Part shown: positions 35,566 through 44,428 of the stretch, one piece after another | How positions within the stretch are numbered: position 1 is the stretch's first letter | Layout: every line of letters starts with the position of its first letter | Origin: Pseudomonas fluorescens | GTDB taxonomy: Bacteria > Pseudomonadota > Gammaproteobacteria > Pseudomonadales > Pseudomonadaceae | DNA length: 64,000 nucleotides | Reading direction: 5' to 3' | NCBI RefSeq assembly: GCF_900215245.1 | Contig: NZ_LT907842.1 | Span: forward strand, 2,108,001-2,172,000 | The notes under the pieces: generated by a model | Databases searched by the model: none | What the model was told of the DNA's origin: nothing | What the model saw: the letters and a program-made list of their open reading frames with translations, nothing else | Translations under genes and position numbers: made by a program

Positions 35566-36903
35566 CTATTTAGGCTTTTTGGGACTGGATGACGGTGACT
35601 CCATGTACTGACGGAAGGATCGTATTAAGTCCTCGTCGGTCGCCTTTGGGACAGGCACGCGTCGGGTGGATTTGGCTGGGAATTTCTCTTCTGGCAAGGC
35701 GATATGCTTCAACCCTGAGCGCTCCGCCTCAGTAGCCGACGAATTAAAAACCCTTACCTGAACACGCTGGTCGCGATCTGCCCGGGTGAAGTTCACTACG
35801 TTCGACTTGTACTCAGCGGGTAAGTCGAATGGGCAACGCAGGTCCAAGCGCTTGCTGGATCCTCTGCTGATAGCCTCCAACTGCAGGTCTTCGACATCTC
35901 TCGCGTTACTGGTGTACGCACTAGACCGGTAGGCCGTGTGCAAGTCATCGACCTCAATCCGGCTCCTGCCGGCGGCACGACATTCAATGTAAGCAAGCTT
36001 TAGCAACTGTACAACGAGTCGCTTGATACCAAAGGTGGAACGGTAAAGCTCCGCCGCAAATTCATCATTGCCGACTTTGACACGGCTCCCACTAACCCTC
36101 ACGCACTCGTCCACATAGTCAGCCCAATCCTGGCTCTTAGGATCATCGGGCAGCATGATCCGTGGCTCGGAAAGCAGTCTCTGCTTATCCTCGCTGTTAC
36201 GACGGAGCAGCTTGTGCACCAGGCTGTAATTGGACACAAAGATCATAGGGGGTCCGATGACTGCCATCGTCAGCAGGATGTCGGTCACTTTAGACGCACC
36301 TTCACCGGTGTTGATGTGCTGGGTTTCATCTAGAACGACCAGCGTGACGCCGTCCCGGTTGGCTAGCCGACGGCAGTCCACGAGCAATTTCTTCAGATTG
36401 CCACCACGACCGTCGTGACCACTACCATGAACGAAATCCAAGAGAAGTTGCTTACCACCCGCTTTGCCGCGAGCACTCGCGTACCACAGTGAGATCAGCT
36501 CGACAGTGCCCTGGTATAGGTCACAAGTGAATGCCACCGGTGGAGGGAGAGCCCTCCACAGAGCAGCAATCGTCTGGCTCTTACCTACGCCCGCCAGGCC
36601 TGTAAGGCAGATTGGTGAAACCTCCACCTCTGGAGGTGTGAAGATTCTGGCCGCGTACCCAGCCTCGCTGCTGAAAACTTTGAGGTTGTGCAGATACGCC
36701 AAACCGATCATTTCATGAATAAAGTTGAGAGAAAATTCGTTGGGGATGTATATCTCCATCAGCCTCTCAGCGAGGAGTTGAGCGCCAATCGAAGGGTGAA
36801 ACGTCTCCAAATCTGATACGGGCTCGGGTCGCACGACAACTCGTCTACGGATGATTTCAATGTCCATATAACCGTCGAAACGAGATTCGATGGTTCTGTT
36901 CAT
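35566..36903 (-). CDS. tnsC: Tn7-like transposition regulator TnsC (AAA+ ATPase)
   Basis: This 445-residue protein has Walker A TGLAGVGKS (G105-S109 core, K108) and Walker B LVVLDE (D192, E193), with the sensor segment MIFVSNYS and the C-terminal helical lid expected for TnsC/TniB-type ATPases. TnsC filaments on target DNA and links TniQ/TnsD targeting to the TnsAB transposase. Its start overlaps the tnsB stop (ATGA), giving an operon tnsA-tnsB-tnsC. The length is shorter than Tn7 TnsC (555) but normal for related elements. Confidence 0.93.
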   Translation of the reverse strand: MNRTIESRFDGYMDIEIIRRRVVVRPEPVSDLETFHPSIGAQLLAERLMEIYIPNEFSLNFIHEMIGLAYLHNLKVFSSEAGYAARIFTPPEVEVSPICLTGLAGVGKSQTIAALWRALPPPVAFTCDLYQGTVELISLWYASARGKAGGKQLLLDFVHGSGHDGRGGNLKKLLVDCRRLANRDGVTLVVLDETQHINTGEGASKVTDILLTMAVIGPPMIFVSNYSLVHKLLRRNSEDKQRLLSEPRIMLPDDPKSQDWADYVDECVRVSGSRVKVGNDEFAAELYRSTFGIKRLVVQLLKLAYIECRAAGRSRIEVDDLHTAYRSSAYTSNARDVEDLQLEAISRGSSKRLDLRCPFDLPAEYKSNVVNFTRADRDQRVQVRVFNSSATEAERSGLKHIALPEEKFPAKSTRRVPVPKATDEDLIRSFRQYMESPSSSPKKPK

Positions 36904-38912
36904 TTCGTTGCACCTCTGAAACGGTTGTAATCGGCACTATCACGCAGTGCAGCGCCCCCTTTGGAAGGCCGCCCTATCTTCCGCTCACCAGCGTCCCAAT
37001 CCTCACCAGTATTCCGTTTGAATCTGTCTTCGAAATGTTGATCATGGGCAGGCCGTTCTTCTCGAAGATCAGCAGCGGCGTCTAGGCGCAACTGATGAAT
37101 TTCCTGCAGTTGGCGAAGTGAGATATCGATGGTGCCCTGCGACGTACGCACCGATCTCATAAAATCTAACTCATACAAAAGCCCTTTGACTTCGATCCAT
37201 ATGTGGCGAACACACATGACCAGTACATATGCTGAAGTGTTGATAACCCCTTGCCGAGCTACCAAATCAAACACTCCCGTTTCTTGCAGAGCACGCGATC
37301 TATATTTACGTCCGTAGAAATAGACGCCATCTTTTCTTATCGAGGCTGGGCGCACATCAAGAAACTGCCTAACAGCCGTGTCGAAAGGAACGCCGATCGA
37401 AGAGTCTCGACCACGCATGCTCCAGTAGCTGTAGATTTCAAGTGGTGTGGGTTTAATGCCGGCCAGAATCATTTCTTCGTCCATACGTTGCATCGCGTCA
37501 GAGCTATGATTGTCTTTCAGAACCTGTGCGATCTCCCGCTTGACCATCTGGACAAAATCCAACCTGCTATGAAAAAAGGTCGGCTGCTCGAGTGTGTGTT
37601 TATGCCTCGGGTGAGAGGACTCAACAGTGGCCTTAGATTGGCCAGCATAGACAGGTGTCACCTCTACCGACTTCAACCAGTGAATCTCTGGCTCTACCTC
37701 GTAGCCAGCAGCGGGGCCTCTATCCAGCACCATCCCACCTGATAGGCCGATACTAGGCCATTCTTCCGCGCTGATCTCCACACCATACTGCTCGCAGAAT
37801 TTGACCTTGTCACACGCCATGGAATAGATCGCCATGCGATAGGCCGCCATATTTTCTCGGCCTTCCGAAAAGCCAATCCCTAGCACCATCCCCGACAGCG
37901 CACAGACAGCTCGGACAACACAGAAGCTATCTACTGCGCTACCTTCAGTCAAACCAGAAAGCTTCTCGGATATATTGTAACCATCAAATTCAAGGCGCTG
38001 ATTAACGTTGATGAGATTGTCGGCAAAGCTTCCTTCAGAGCCTGATTGAGCACGAGCACCATTCTTTCCTCTTAAAGCAATACGACGCTCTTTCGCGCTG
38101 ATCATTTTGGATACCCAATACTTGAACTGGGCGAAGGAAGGGAAAGGCTTACTTTGCGGATGTCTAAACTCTACTGTCTTACTGCTCTGTTTGGCTGAAA
38201 CACAACCAAAAACCCCTTTCAGGATTTCGCTGTAAATCTTGTTTTGTGTCTTGTGGGGAGACTTATAAGTCAGAAAGCCTTCCAATATCAGTTGTTGCAT
38301 GGCTGCATCACAACGATAGCCATGTCTTTTCCCCTTGCGAGAGGGGCGGCCAAGCTTCTTCGTTCGACCAGGTCCTTCTCGACTCCATGCCCCGATTCGG
38401 TGAAAAGGTGGCAACAGGGACCATTTGGTCTGGCCGAACACTACATAGGAGTAGAACCAAAGCCTCATCCTTGCAGCGTTCTGATGGGGGCGCAGTGCTT
38501 TAGCGTGAGCGTTGATGAGAGCGTCAGGATCAGCGCTCGAAAAAATTTCATCCCGGCGAGCGACCAGGCTCGAGATTGCAGCAAAACGCTTATTCACCTT
38601 CTGCTCATAACTCTGTTTCGATGAGGCCCGACGGTTTTCCAGATGCTCGATGGCCACACCTTCGATGGGTATCAGCCAAGGGGGAGTTGAATCGGCCAAG
38701 CCATCCTCCGCCAACCATCCATTCTCAACCGCGCCCTCAAAGTCAATCTGGCTCAGTTGAATCAGATGAGTACTGATGCTTTTCCCATCATCCTTGAACT
38801 CGACCAGACGAACCCGGTTTCGCCGGCCATCGCTCACGAGGAAGTGGTAGACAATGCCCTGTACGAGGCTGAGAAACCCCTCTGGGGCGATGATCCGTGA
38901 ACCTGCTCTCAT
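36900..38912 (-). CDS. tnsB: Tn7-like transposase TnsB (DDE integrase fold)
   Basis: This 670-residue protein has N-terminal helix-turn-helix domains for end binding, then a retroviral-integrase core. D310 (LEFDGY), D397 (VLDRGP) and E431 (ATVESSHPR) form a complete DDE triad with 34 residues between the last two. The C-terminal part, basic and ending GRPSKGG..RG, would contact TnsC. TnsB cuts the 3' ends and joins them to the target. The start overlaps the tnsA stop by four bases. All residues needed for activity are present, so the element could be mobile. Confidence 0.95.
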   Translation of the reverse strand: MRAGSRIIAPEGFLSLVQGIVYHFLVSDGRRNRVRLVEFKDDGKSISTHLIQLSQIDFEGAVENGWLAEDGLADSTPPWLIPIEGVAIEHLENRRASSKQSYEQKVNKRFAAISSLVARRDEIFSSADPDALINAHAKALRPHQNAARMRLWFYSYVVFGQTKWSLLPPFHRIGAWSREGPGRTKKLGRPSRKGKRHGYRCDAAMQQLILEGFLTYKSPHKTQNKIYSEILKGVFGCVSAKQSSKTVEFRHPQSKPFPSFAQFKYWVSKMISAKERRIALRGKNGARAQSGSEGSFADNLINVNQRLEFDGYNISEKLSGLTEGSAVDSFCVVRAVCALSGMVLGIGFSEGRENMAAYRMAIYSMACDKVKFCEQYGVEISAEEWPSIGLSGGMVLDRGPAAGYEVEPEIHWLKSVEVTPVYAGQSKATVESSHPRHKHTLEQPTFFHSRLDFVQMVKREIAQVLKDNHSSDAMQRMDEEMILAGIKPTPLEIYSYWSMRGRDSSIGVPFDTAVRQFLDVRPASIRKDGVYFYGRKYRSRALQETGVFDLVARQGVINTSAYVLVMCVRHIWIEVKGLLYELDFMRSVRTSQGTIDISLRQLQEIHQLRLDAAADLREERPAHDQHFEDRFKRNTGEDWDAGERKIGRPSKGGAALRDSADYNRFRGATK

Positions 38913-39871
38913 GGCGCCGCCTCTTCGAAAAACGAGCCAAAAGCTTGAAGTAGATCGCAGCCACCCGTGATGAGCGGGCGATCGATCAGGATAGGTTCGT
39001 TGAAGTCGACCAGGAGCTTTCTATCCCAAATATCCTGGTAAATCTTGGCAATGAACTGATCGCGGAAGCCCCATCTAGCGCTATGTTCAATCGCCACATA
39101 AGCCACTGGTTTTCCAATTTTTATGGCATCAGTCACTGCACCACTGAAGTCTTCCAGCAGAGCTGCCCCAAGCGAGAAATCAAGATCGTGCATGCCAAAC
39201 AAGAGATCCAGATTCGCTTGGATCGTAGGTGATACAAGATCGCGAGAAACTTCAACGGTTCGGATTCCGGCGCTTGCATAGTAGCGCCGCTCTAACTCGC
39301 CCCTTAGTTCTGCATGCTCACGGTCTTTCCTCTGCTGGACAGGTGTCTTGGGCGACATGCTTCGGCGTTCACGAAAAGCTAGAGCCTGGTCTTTGACAGT
39401 CCAGTTTACGGCGAAGGGTTCCCCTCGACTGTTGAGAAGGTACAGCAGCAGGTCCCCTTGGTAGGGGAACGGCATTTTGTGCCTGTTCCCGCTCGCATCC
39501 TCCACTACGATTTCAAAATGCTTAAAACCAATCTCCCTCGCGACATCAACAGTGCCGCGCAGAGAGGGCGGGAAGGTCCCTTTCGTCAGGGGATGTCCTC
39601 GAAGTGGATGGCCTGAATTAACTGGCCAGAGCATTTTCTGCTCGTGGAGCTCAAACAGATCAGGGTGATAAAGGGCTAATTGCGTAAATACCTTCTCGGG
39701 TCCAGAAAGTAGATGAAGTGTGCGTTTCAGCTTTCGACTGCGCAGCCTACTGATTCGAGATCCCTTTGGCGCCTCGCGGGGAACAGCCAGCGTGGACGGT
39801 ATGTATTCACCGCCCCATTCGAACCGGCTTTGGCGACTCATAATGAGGGCAAATCTGTCTTGCGGTTTCAT
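38909..39871 (-). CDS. tnsA: Tn7-like endonuclease TnsA
   Basis: This 320-residue protein is the first gene of the tnsABC operon. TnsA cuts the 5' ends of the element and has a type II restriction enzyme-like fold. Visible are the acidic region LFELHEQKMLWP (about residues 72-83), D140 in QGDLLLYLL and W-T158-V-K160. The Tn7 protein has D114 and Q130-V-K132; here a Thr stands at the Gln position. A C-terminal domain with wHTH character follows (RDLVSPTIQANLDLL region). An internal Met at residue 11 is an alternative start. With TnsA present the element should move by cut-and-paste. Confidence 0.9.
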   Translation of the reverse strand: MKPQDRFALIMSRQSRFEWGGEYIPSTLAVPREAPKGSRISRLRSRKLKRTLHLLSGPEKVFTQLALYHPDLFELHEQKMLWPVNSGHPLRGHPLTKGTFPPSLRGTVDVAREIGFKHFEIVVEDASGNRHKMPFPYQGDLLLYLLNSRGEPFAVNWTVKDQALAFRERRSMSPKTPVQQRKDREHAELRGELERRYYASAGIRTVEVSRDLVSPTIQANLDLLFGMHDLDFSLGAALLEDFSGAVTDAIKIGKPVAYVAIEHSARWGFRDQFIAKIYQDIWDRKLLVDFNEPILIDRPLITGGCDLLQAFGSFFEEAAP

Positions 39872-40564
39872 CCGAATATTCCAATCTCATCAGGATCGCG
39901 CGCGCTACGTTTGCTGGGGATAACAGCATACGCTCCGGCGAAACCCTTACCCTGCGGGCAGGTAACCGCGCGTCCGGTTGTGGATAACGCGCAGCATCTT
40001 GTGGATGAGCGAAGCCGTGCGAGACTTGACGTCTCACATGTTAGGGATAGAAAATGGATGAGTCAGGGATCGAAATCTGACTTATCCACAGAGGCCCAAG
40101 GTTGCACTTGGGCCTCTGTCTATCTGACATACAGCGCTCACGTTTAACGAGCTGTCATCTGATATTTCGAATAGGGCATACCTTAGGCGTCATCGCCGAT
40201 TGTGAACCGCCCACCATGACGAAGCCTTATTCAGGCGTTACGAGCATAGTGTTTGCTTCGCTAGCATTTCGATTAAGCAGAATATGTTACAGCCGGAAAT
40301 TCCTAACTGACAACAAGTTTGCGTACCAACCAAGCATGATCTCAGTCGCTGATAAAAACGGCATCAGTCTCCACCTATCCAGGCGTACACAAGATTCCGG
40401 TCCACGGACGGATTTTTTCGTTTTTAACTTTGGTCGGCGGTACGACGTCTCGCCTCCGAAGTTTTTGAACAAAATAAAATAATAAATTGCTTCGTAATAA
40501 CTTAAAGAGATTTTACAATTCTACACCGTGGAATTATTGTGACTTCCTTTGAGATACGAGATAA
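39872..40564. promoter_or_regulatory. divergent tnsA/tnsD control region with DnaA-box-like sites and hairpin
   Basis: Between the start of tnsA and the start of tnsD, 693 bases hold two perfect DnaA-box sequences in inverted orientation, TGTGGATAA at 39979-39987 and TTATCCACA at 40082-40090, with a near match (TGTGGATGA) at about 40000. Overlapping the second box is a perfect 13-bp stem ACAGAGGCCCAAG/CTTGGGCCTCTGT (40088-40119). Close to tnsD the sequence turns A+T-rich (40470-40560). It should contain both promoters; exact -35/-10 boxes were not assigned. Confidence 0.55.
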
Positions 40565-42160
40565 ATGGACGCCATCAAAATGCGAATTCCGTATCTCCAT
40601 TGGTTAGAGGACGAGTGTTTTTTTAGCCTATGTAGTCGGCAGCATTTTCTTTGTGCCAACCATTCATCTGCGGAAACACTACACTATCTCTTTGGAAGCG
40701 ATACTAAGTCGTTTTCACACGACTTCCCTCGAAGTCTCGAACTACTGAATGAAGATGCAAAATTAACATGGGGTAGCTCAGAGGAAATAATCCGTGAGCA
40801 TACGATTTCCCCTATATTCTTCCCTTTCCAATCACCTGAACATGTGGATGCTCTTGAACGAGCCATGAACAGGCCGACGTTGGGCTCTTTTAAATACAGA
40901 CTAGGACTTATCACGGGCCGATTTGGAGGGGGACACCCTTTAAAGGCTTGTATTCAATGTATGACCGCTGATCGTGCGCTTCATGGAGTCACATACTGGC
41001 ATCTAGCTCACCAATTTCCAGGCGTATCTATGTGCCCATTTCATAATTGCTTACTTATGGAATCTACAGAAAATAGACAGTGGTCGAGACGCTTTCAATG
41101 GCTTCTTCCAGATGAAGCGGACCTTATTACGATTGGTCCACCTACACCTAGTCCTCCAACCCTCAAAACGCTGCTGGCTATGTCTGTCGCAGTGGTAGCG
41201 CTCGGTAAATTGCGTAGCTCTTGTCGCTTTGAGCCCAGCATAGTCGTTCAAGTCTATAAGGGCGCGATCAATCGTCAGGGAATCTCCCCGCATGAGCGAG
41301 AGGCGACTGCAGAGCGCTTTGCGGAATATTGCACTGCGCTTCAACCTTATCCGCCTTTTTCTGCATTACCCCGCGACGTGCATTGTGCAAAACGGTTCAT
41401 GACTCAAATGACTCGCAAGCAGCGTGGCTATTGCCATCCGCTGAAGCATTTAACTCTCATAATGTTTTTATTCAGACGCTTCGAGTTATTCCTGGGCTCG
41501 TACCAACAGCTCGCTGCACAGCAGAGAATTTCAGTAGCAGGGAATTATGAACTGGTTAGTCAGATTCAACCTAGTGAGTGCCCGCTACCAAAATTAGAAT
41601 TAAGAGCGCGCACTCTAAAACCAAAAAAGCTTATCAAGGAACTGAAAGATAAAATTATAGAGTCATTGATGGTAGGCACATCAAAAAAAGAGATCTGCTC
41701 AAGATTTGAATTATCGATAAGCACAGTGAACCGGGTACTGCGCTTGAACCCCTCAGTTGAAAAAGAATTCAACAAGATAATTTATCTTAAAAAGCAAGAG
41801 CAACAAAGAAACAAATGGAGCAACAGTGTCAGTCTAAACCCCAACCTCAGCGCAAATGATATTAAAAAATTGAACCCTAATGTCTACGCCTGGCTTTATC
41901 GAAACGATCGTTACTGGTTATCTAATCGGACCAGCAATTTGCCGAGTGGCAGACGCGGAAATTATGTATGCATTGACTGGGACAGCCGCGATGAAAAGTT
42001 GCGCACTTTAGTTGAATCAACGCTGATCGAGCAGCCGACCAAACTTCGCAAGAGTGACTTATACCTGTTGGTGCCAAGTTTATTTTCATCACTTGAGAAG
42101 AGATCGCATTACCCTAAAACGAGAAAATTGCTCTCTGAAATGCTGCAGAGTGTCACTTAG
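40565..42160 (+). CDS. tnsD: TnsD-type target selector (TniQ family)
   Basis: This 531-residue protein is the likely attTn7 recogniser. The TniQ zinc module is clear: C129-IQ-C132, then HLAHQFPGVSMC157PFH160. A HTH segment (TSKKEICSRFELSISTVNRVLR, about residues 370-391) and a long basic C-terminal part fit the TnsD extension that binds the end of glmS; Tn7 TnsD is 508 residues. Codon and base use are clearly more A+T-rich than the host genes. It is transcribed away from tnsA, towards glmS. That the element lies immediately downstream of glmS supports the assignment. Confidence 0.9.
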   Translation: MDAIKMRIPYLHWLEDECFFSLCSRQHFLCANHSSAETLHYLFGSDTKSFSHDFPRSLELLNEDAKLTWGSSEEIIREHTISPIFFPFQSPEHVDALERAMNRPTLGSFKYRLGLITGRFGGGHPLKACIQCMTADRALHGVTYWHLAHQFPGVSMCPFHNCLLMESTENRQWSRRFQWLLPDEADLITIGPPTPSPPTLKTLLAMSVAVVALGKLRSSCRFEPSIVVQVYKGAINRQGISPHEREATAERFAEYCTALQPYPPFSALPRDVHCAKRFMTQMTRKQRGYCHPLKHLTLIMFLFRRFELFLGSYQQLAAQQRISVAGNYELVSQIQPSECPLPKLELRARTLKPKKLIKELKDKIIESLMVGTSKKEICSRFELSISTVNRVLRLNPSVEKEFNKIIYLKKQEQQRNKWSNSVSLNPNLSANDIKKLNPNVYAWLYRNDRYWLSNRTSNLPSGRRGNYVCIDWDSRDEKLRTLVESTLIEQPTKLRKSDLYLLVPSLFSSLEKRSHYPKTRKLLSEMLQSVT

Positions 42161-42414
42161 CTTCGGGCTACTGGATTCCACATCTCTTTGAGCTGAATTA
42201 ACAATAATATTGAGCCGGGCGCTCACCTCATCTTCTTCGGTTGAGAGCACCCCACCCTCCGCATTTCAAAATTTGGCTTCATTGGCCCGTATACGGTTCA
42301 GCCGCGAGGTATCAATGAGCTAGTCTTAAGTCAGGAAGCTTGCTCTACCACCTATACAGCTATTCGGTGGGGCGTAAAAAGCACCACACCATTCCAACGT
42401 GAGCGATTTTTTGT

Positions 42415-43026
42415 ATGCCTGTTTCAGCAGCTATTTTTGACGCGTTCGGTACGCTGATACAAATCAACGAAGGCAGCCACCCCTTTCGAAAAATTCTCAA
42501 ACTCGGCATTGAACAGGGGCGCCGACCCCAATCTACTGATGCAGAACAGCTCCTTACCTTACCTATGGACCTGCGTCAGGCTGCGGATTTTTTTGGCATC
42601 CTGGTCGATCCATCCGTGATGTCACGATTAGAGTCCGATCTACACAATGATTTAGCAAATATTCGAGCCTATCCGGACGGCATTGTTGCGGTAGAGGCAC
42701 TTCAAGACGCAGGAGTAAAAGTGGTGGTGTGCTCTAACCTGGCGAAGCCGTATGCGGCAGCTATTGAAAACCTATATCCGAAGTTAGACGGCTACAGTTA
42801 CAGCTTTGCCGTAGGCGCAATTAAGCCATCCTTCGATATCTATCGCCACGCGACACAACTAGTATCGGCAGCGCCATTTGAAACTTGGATGGTAGGTGAT
42901 TCAAAGCGATGTGATTGCGAAGGGCCCATCGCATTTGGTATGCACGGTTTTTGGCTCGACCGGCAAGGCGGTGGTACATACACGTCGCTGCATCAATTCG
43001 CTGAGGCCATTTTTCGGACCCGCTGA
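42415..43026 (+). CDS. HAD-superfamily hydrolase
   Basis: This 203-residue protein has motif I FDAFGTL (D9, T13), motif II VVVCSNLA, Lys in AIKPSFDIY and motif IV MVGDSKRCDCEG. The residue two after the nucleophile is Phe rather than Asp. That occurs in the haloacid-dehalogenase-type branch and means it may not be a typical phosphatase. It lies between the two TniQ-family genes, with no partner and no link to transposition known to me. The ribosome site is weak. Confidence 0.85.
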   Translation: MPVSAAIFDAFGTLIQINEGSHPFRKILKLGIEQGRRPQSTDAEQLLTLPMDLRQAADFFGILVDPSVMSRLESDLHNDLANIRAYPDGIVAVEALQDAGVKVVVCSNLAKPYAAAIENLYPKLDGYSYSFAVGAIKPSFDIYRHATQLVSAAPFETWMVGDSKRCDCEGPIAFGMHGFWLDRQGGGTYTSLHQFAEAIFRTR

Positions 43027-43125
43027 ACTTGGCCAATTAGTACAGCGTATAGAAGCTTGCTGAAGCGCAGACATCAACTTCTATAGTAGAGATTGAGCAG
43101 CCGCTAGGCCAACTTTAAGCATTCA

Positions 43126-44268
43126 TCAAATACCCATACGGGTCTCGGGCTTTATTTGGGGGACGCCTGGTAATATCTCGCTCACCTTTCCCATCTTTAG
43201 TTTTTGCCCCTTAAATTTAGGGTGTGGGAAATTACAACAAGGGTATTGTCTGGGCCGCCGTCTGTAATACCCATCGCCGCTGCAATCATTCTCAGATAGC
43301 GGGCTTGGATAAGGGCAGAACCAACGACCTACCCCGGAGGCGTAATCCTCTTCAACATAGTGAGCAGACTCTATCCCCCCCGCCTGATATGTTGCCCATA
43401 GCGAGTCTATAGGTCGAGCATCAGCCTGCCTCAATCTCAGGTCCATCGAGAAATCATCAAAGCGCTCATAGAGAGTTGCCACAGCATCAATAATCCATAG
43501 GTTTAGGTAGCTTATGCCATTCGCGTTATTGTTCAAACGTGACCTAGTCAACATTTTAAGGTAGCTATCTATTTGTTGTAGTTCAGACTCCATTTCCGCA
43601 GTGAGAGCTGTAGGCATGATCGAAATTAGAGACGCCGCCTTTTCCTGCAAGACACTGAGCGCCACCACATCACAGATGTGATGTGAAGATGAACAAAGTC
43701 CATGGATGGTAATGGCACGCTTGAGTTCCGATAAATTATCGTTACGCAGGGACGGTGCTTCGGCAAGATGTTTGCCATCACACTTTCGCCACATTACATC
43801 CAATGTATGGCCTTTGCGTGAAAACGGTTTACCGCAAAATGGGCAGTGGTTAAGAAGGACTACGTTGTGCTTGTAGCAGACCTTCACGTACCGGTTGCAG
43901 AAGCGTTTCCAATACGAAAAACCGAAGCTCTCTAGATCTTCTCTTACGCAGTCAGGGCAATAAGAAGCATCCCAGTCGCTATAGCGAACTTCCTCTGTTG
44001 CATAGTGCTTTCCAGAATAGGAAACATCTTGAGAGTTCTTAATTACAAAGAGCTTTGCCGCATCCGTGTGGTAATGAATCAGGCGATTGAATCCATAACA
44101 CCCCTGCCATCCTATAGCCGACGCCAATTTCTTTACCTCAGCTCTACTGAATGAGGCACGCTTTGCCAGCTCTATAAAAACCTCCATATCGGATGCATAC
44201 CTGTTGATAAGGAGGTTTCGCATTACAAAGGAAGTAAGTGACTCATCAGGTCGTATTTGCAAGAGCAT
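43126..44268 (-). CDS. tniQ: second TniQ-family protein (380 aa)
   Basis: This 380-residue protein opens LLQIRPDESLTSFVMRN, as TniQ proteins do. It carries two Cys/His knuckles: C104-PD-C107 with C131..H134, then C142-PF-C145. It lacks the long TnsD C-terminal extension. It lies directly inside the right transposon end, on the same strand as glmS, with its start 160 bases from the glmS stop. A short TniQ next to a full TnsD suggests a second target pathway (another site, plasmids or forks), as seen when Tn7-like elements carry two selectors. The base composition is A+T-rich, like tnsD. Confidence 0.85.
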   Translation of the reverse strand: MLLQIRPDESLTSFVMRNLLINRYASDMEVFIELAKRASFSRAEVKKLASAIGWQGCYGFNRLIHYHTDAAKLFVIKNSQDVSYSGKHYATEEVRYSDWDASYCPDCVREDLESFGFSYWKRFCNRYVKVCYKHNVVLLNHCPFCGKPFSRKGHTLDVMWRKCDGKHLAEAPSLRNDNLSELKRAITIHGLCSSSHHICDVVALSVLQEKAASLISIMPTALTAEMESELQQIDSYLKMLTRSRLNNNANGISYLNLWIIDAVATLYERFDDFSMDLRLRQADARPIDSLWATYQAGGIESAHYVEEDYASGVGRWFCPYPSPLSENDCSGDGYYRRRPRQYPCCNFPHPKFKGQKLKMGKVSEILPGVPQIKPETRMGI

Positions 44269-44322
44269 CGGAAACGCCGGTGCATTGGTGCCAATTTAGG
44301 AACCGGGCGGGAGAAGCCTGTC

Positions 44323-44401
44323 GCGACATCAAGGGAGCCAACGAGCGCGCCCCTGTGCTGCGACAGTTTTAATTAGCTAGCGACAGTTTTAATTCTCTAA
44401 A
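44323..44401 (-). mobile_element. right end of the Tn7-like element at attTn7
   Basis: Two copies of the terminal 20-mer abut each other: gcgacagttttaattctcta (44380-44399) and gcgacagttttaatt with a divergent last five bases (44360-44379). A weaker gcgaca match lies at 44323. The outer copy is the exact reverse complement of the left-end repeat. The outer boundary is about 28 bases after the glmS stop codon, which is where TnsD-directed insertion is expected (about 25 bases in Tn7). Abutting sites match the denser Tn7 right end, which also faces glmS. Confidence 0.85.
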
Positions 44402-44428
44402 TCCAACGGCCTCCAGGCGCTTGGGGGA

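Noticed and set aside
35566..44268. CRISPR-associated transposon (CAST)
   Set aside because: Tn7-like genes and a short TniQ are present, but I saw no cas gene and no regularly spaced repeats anywhere in the window.
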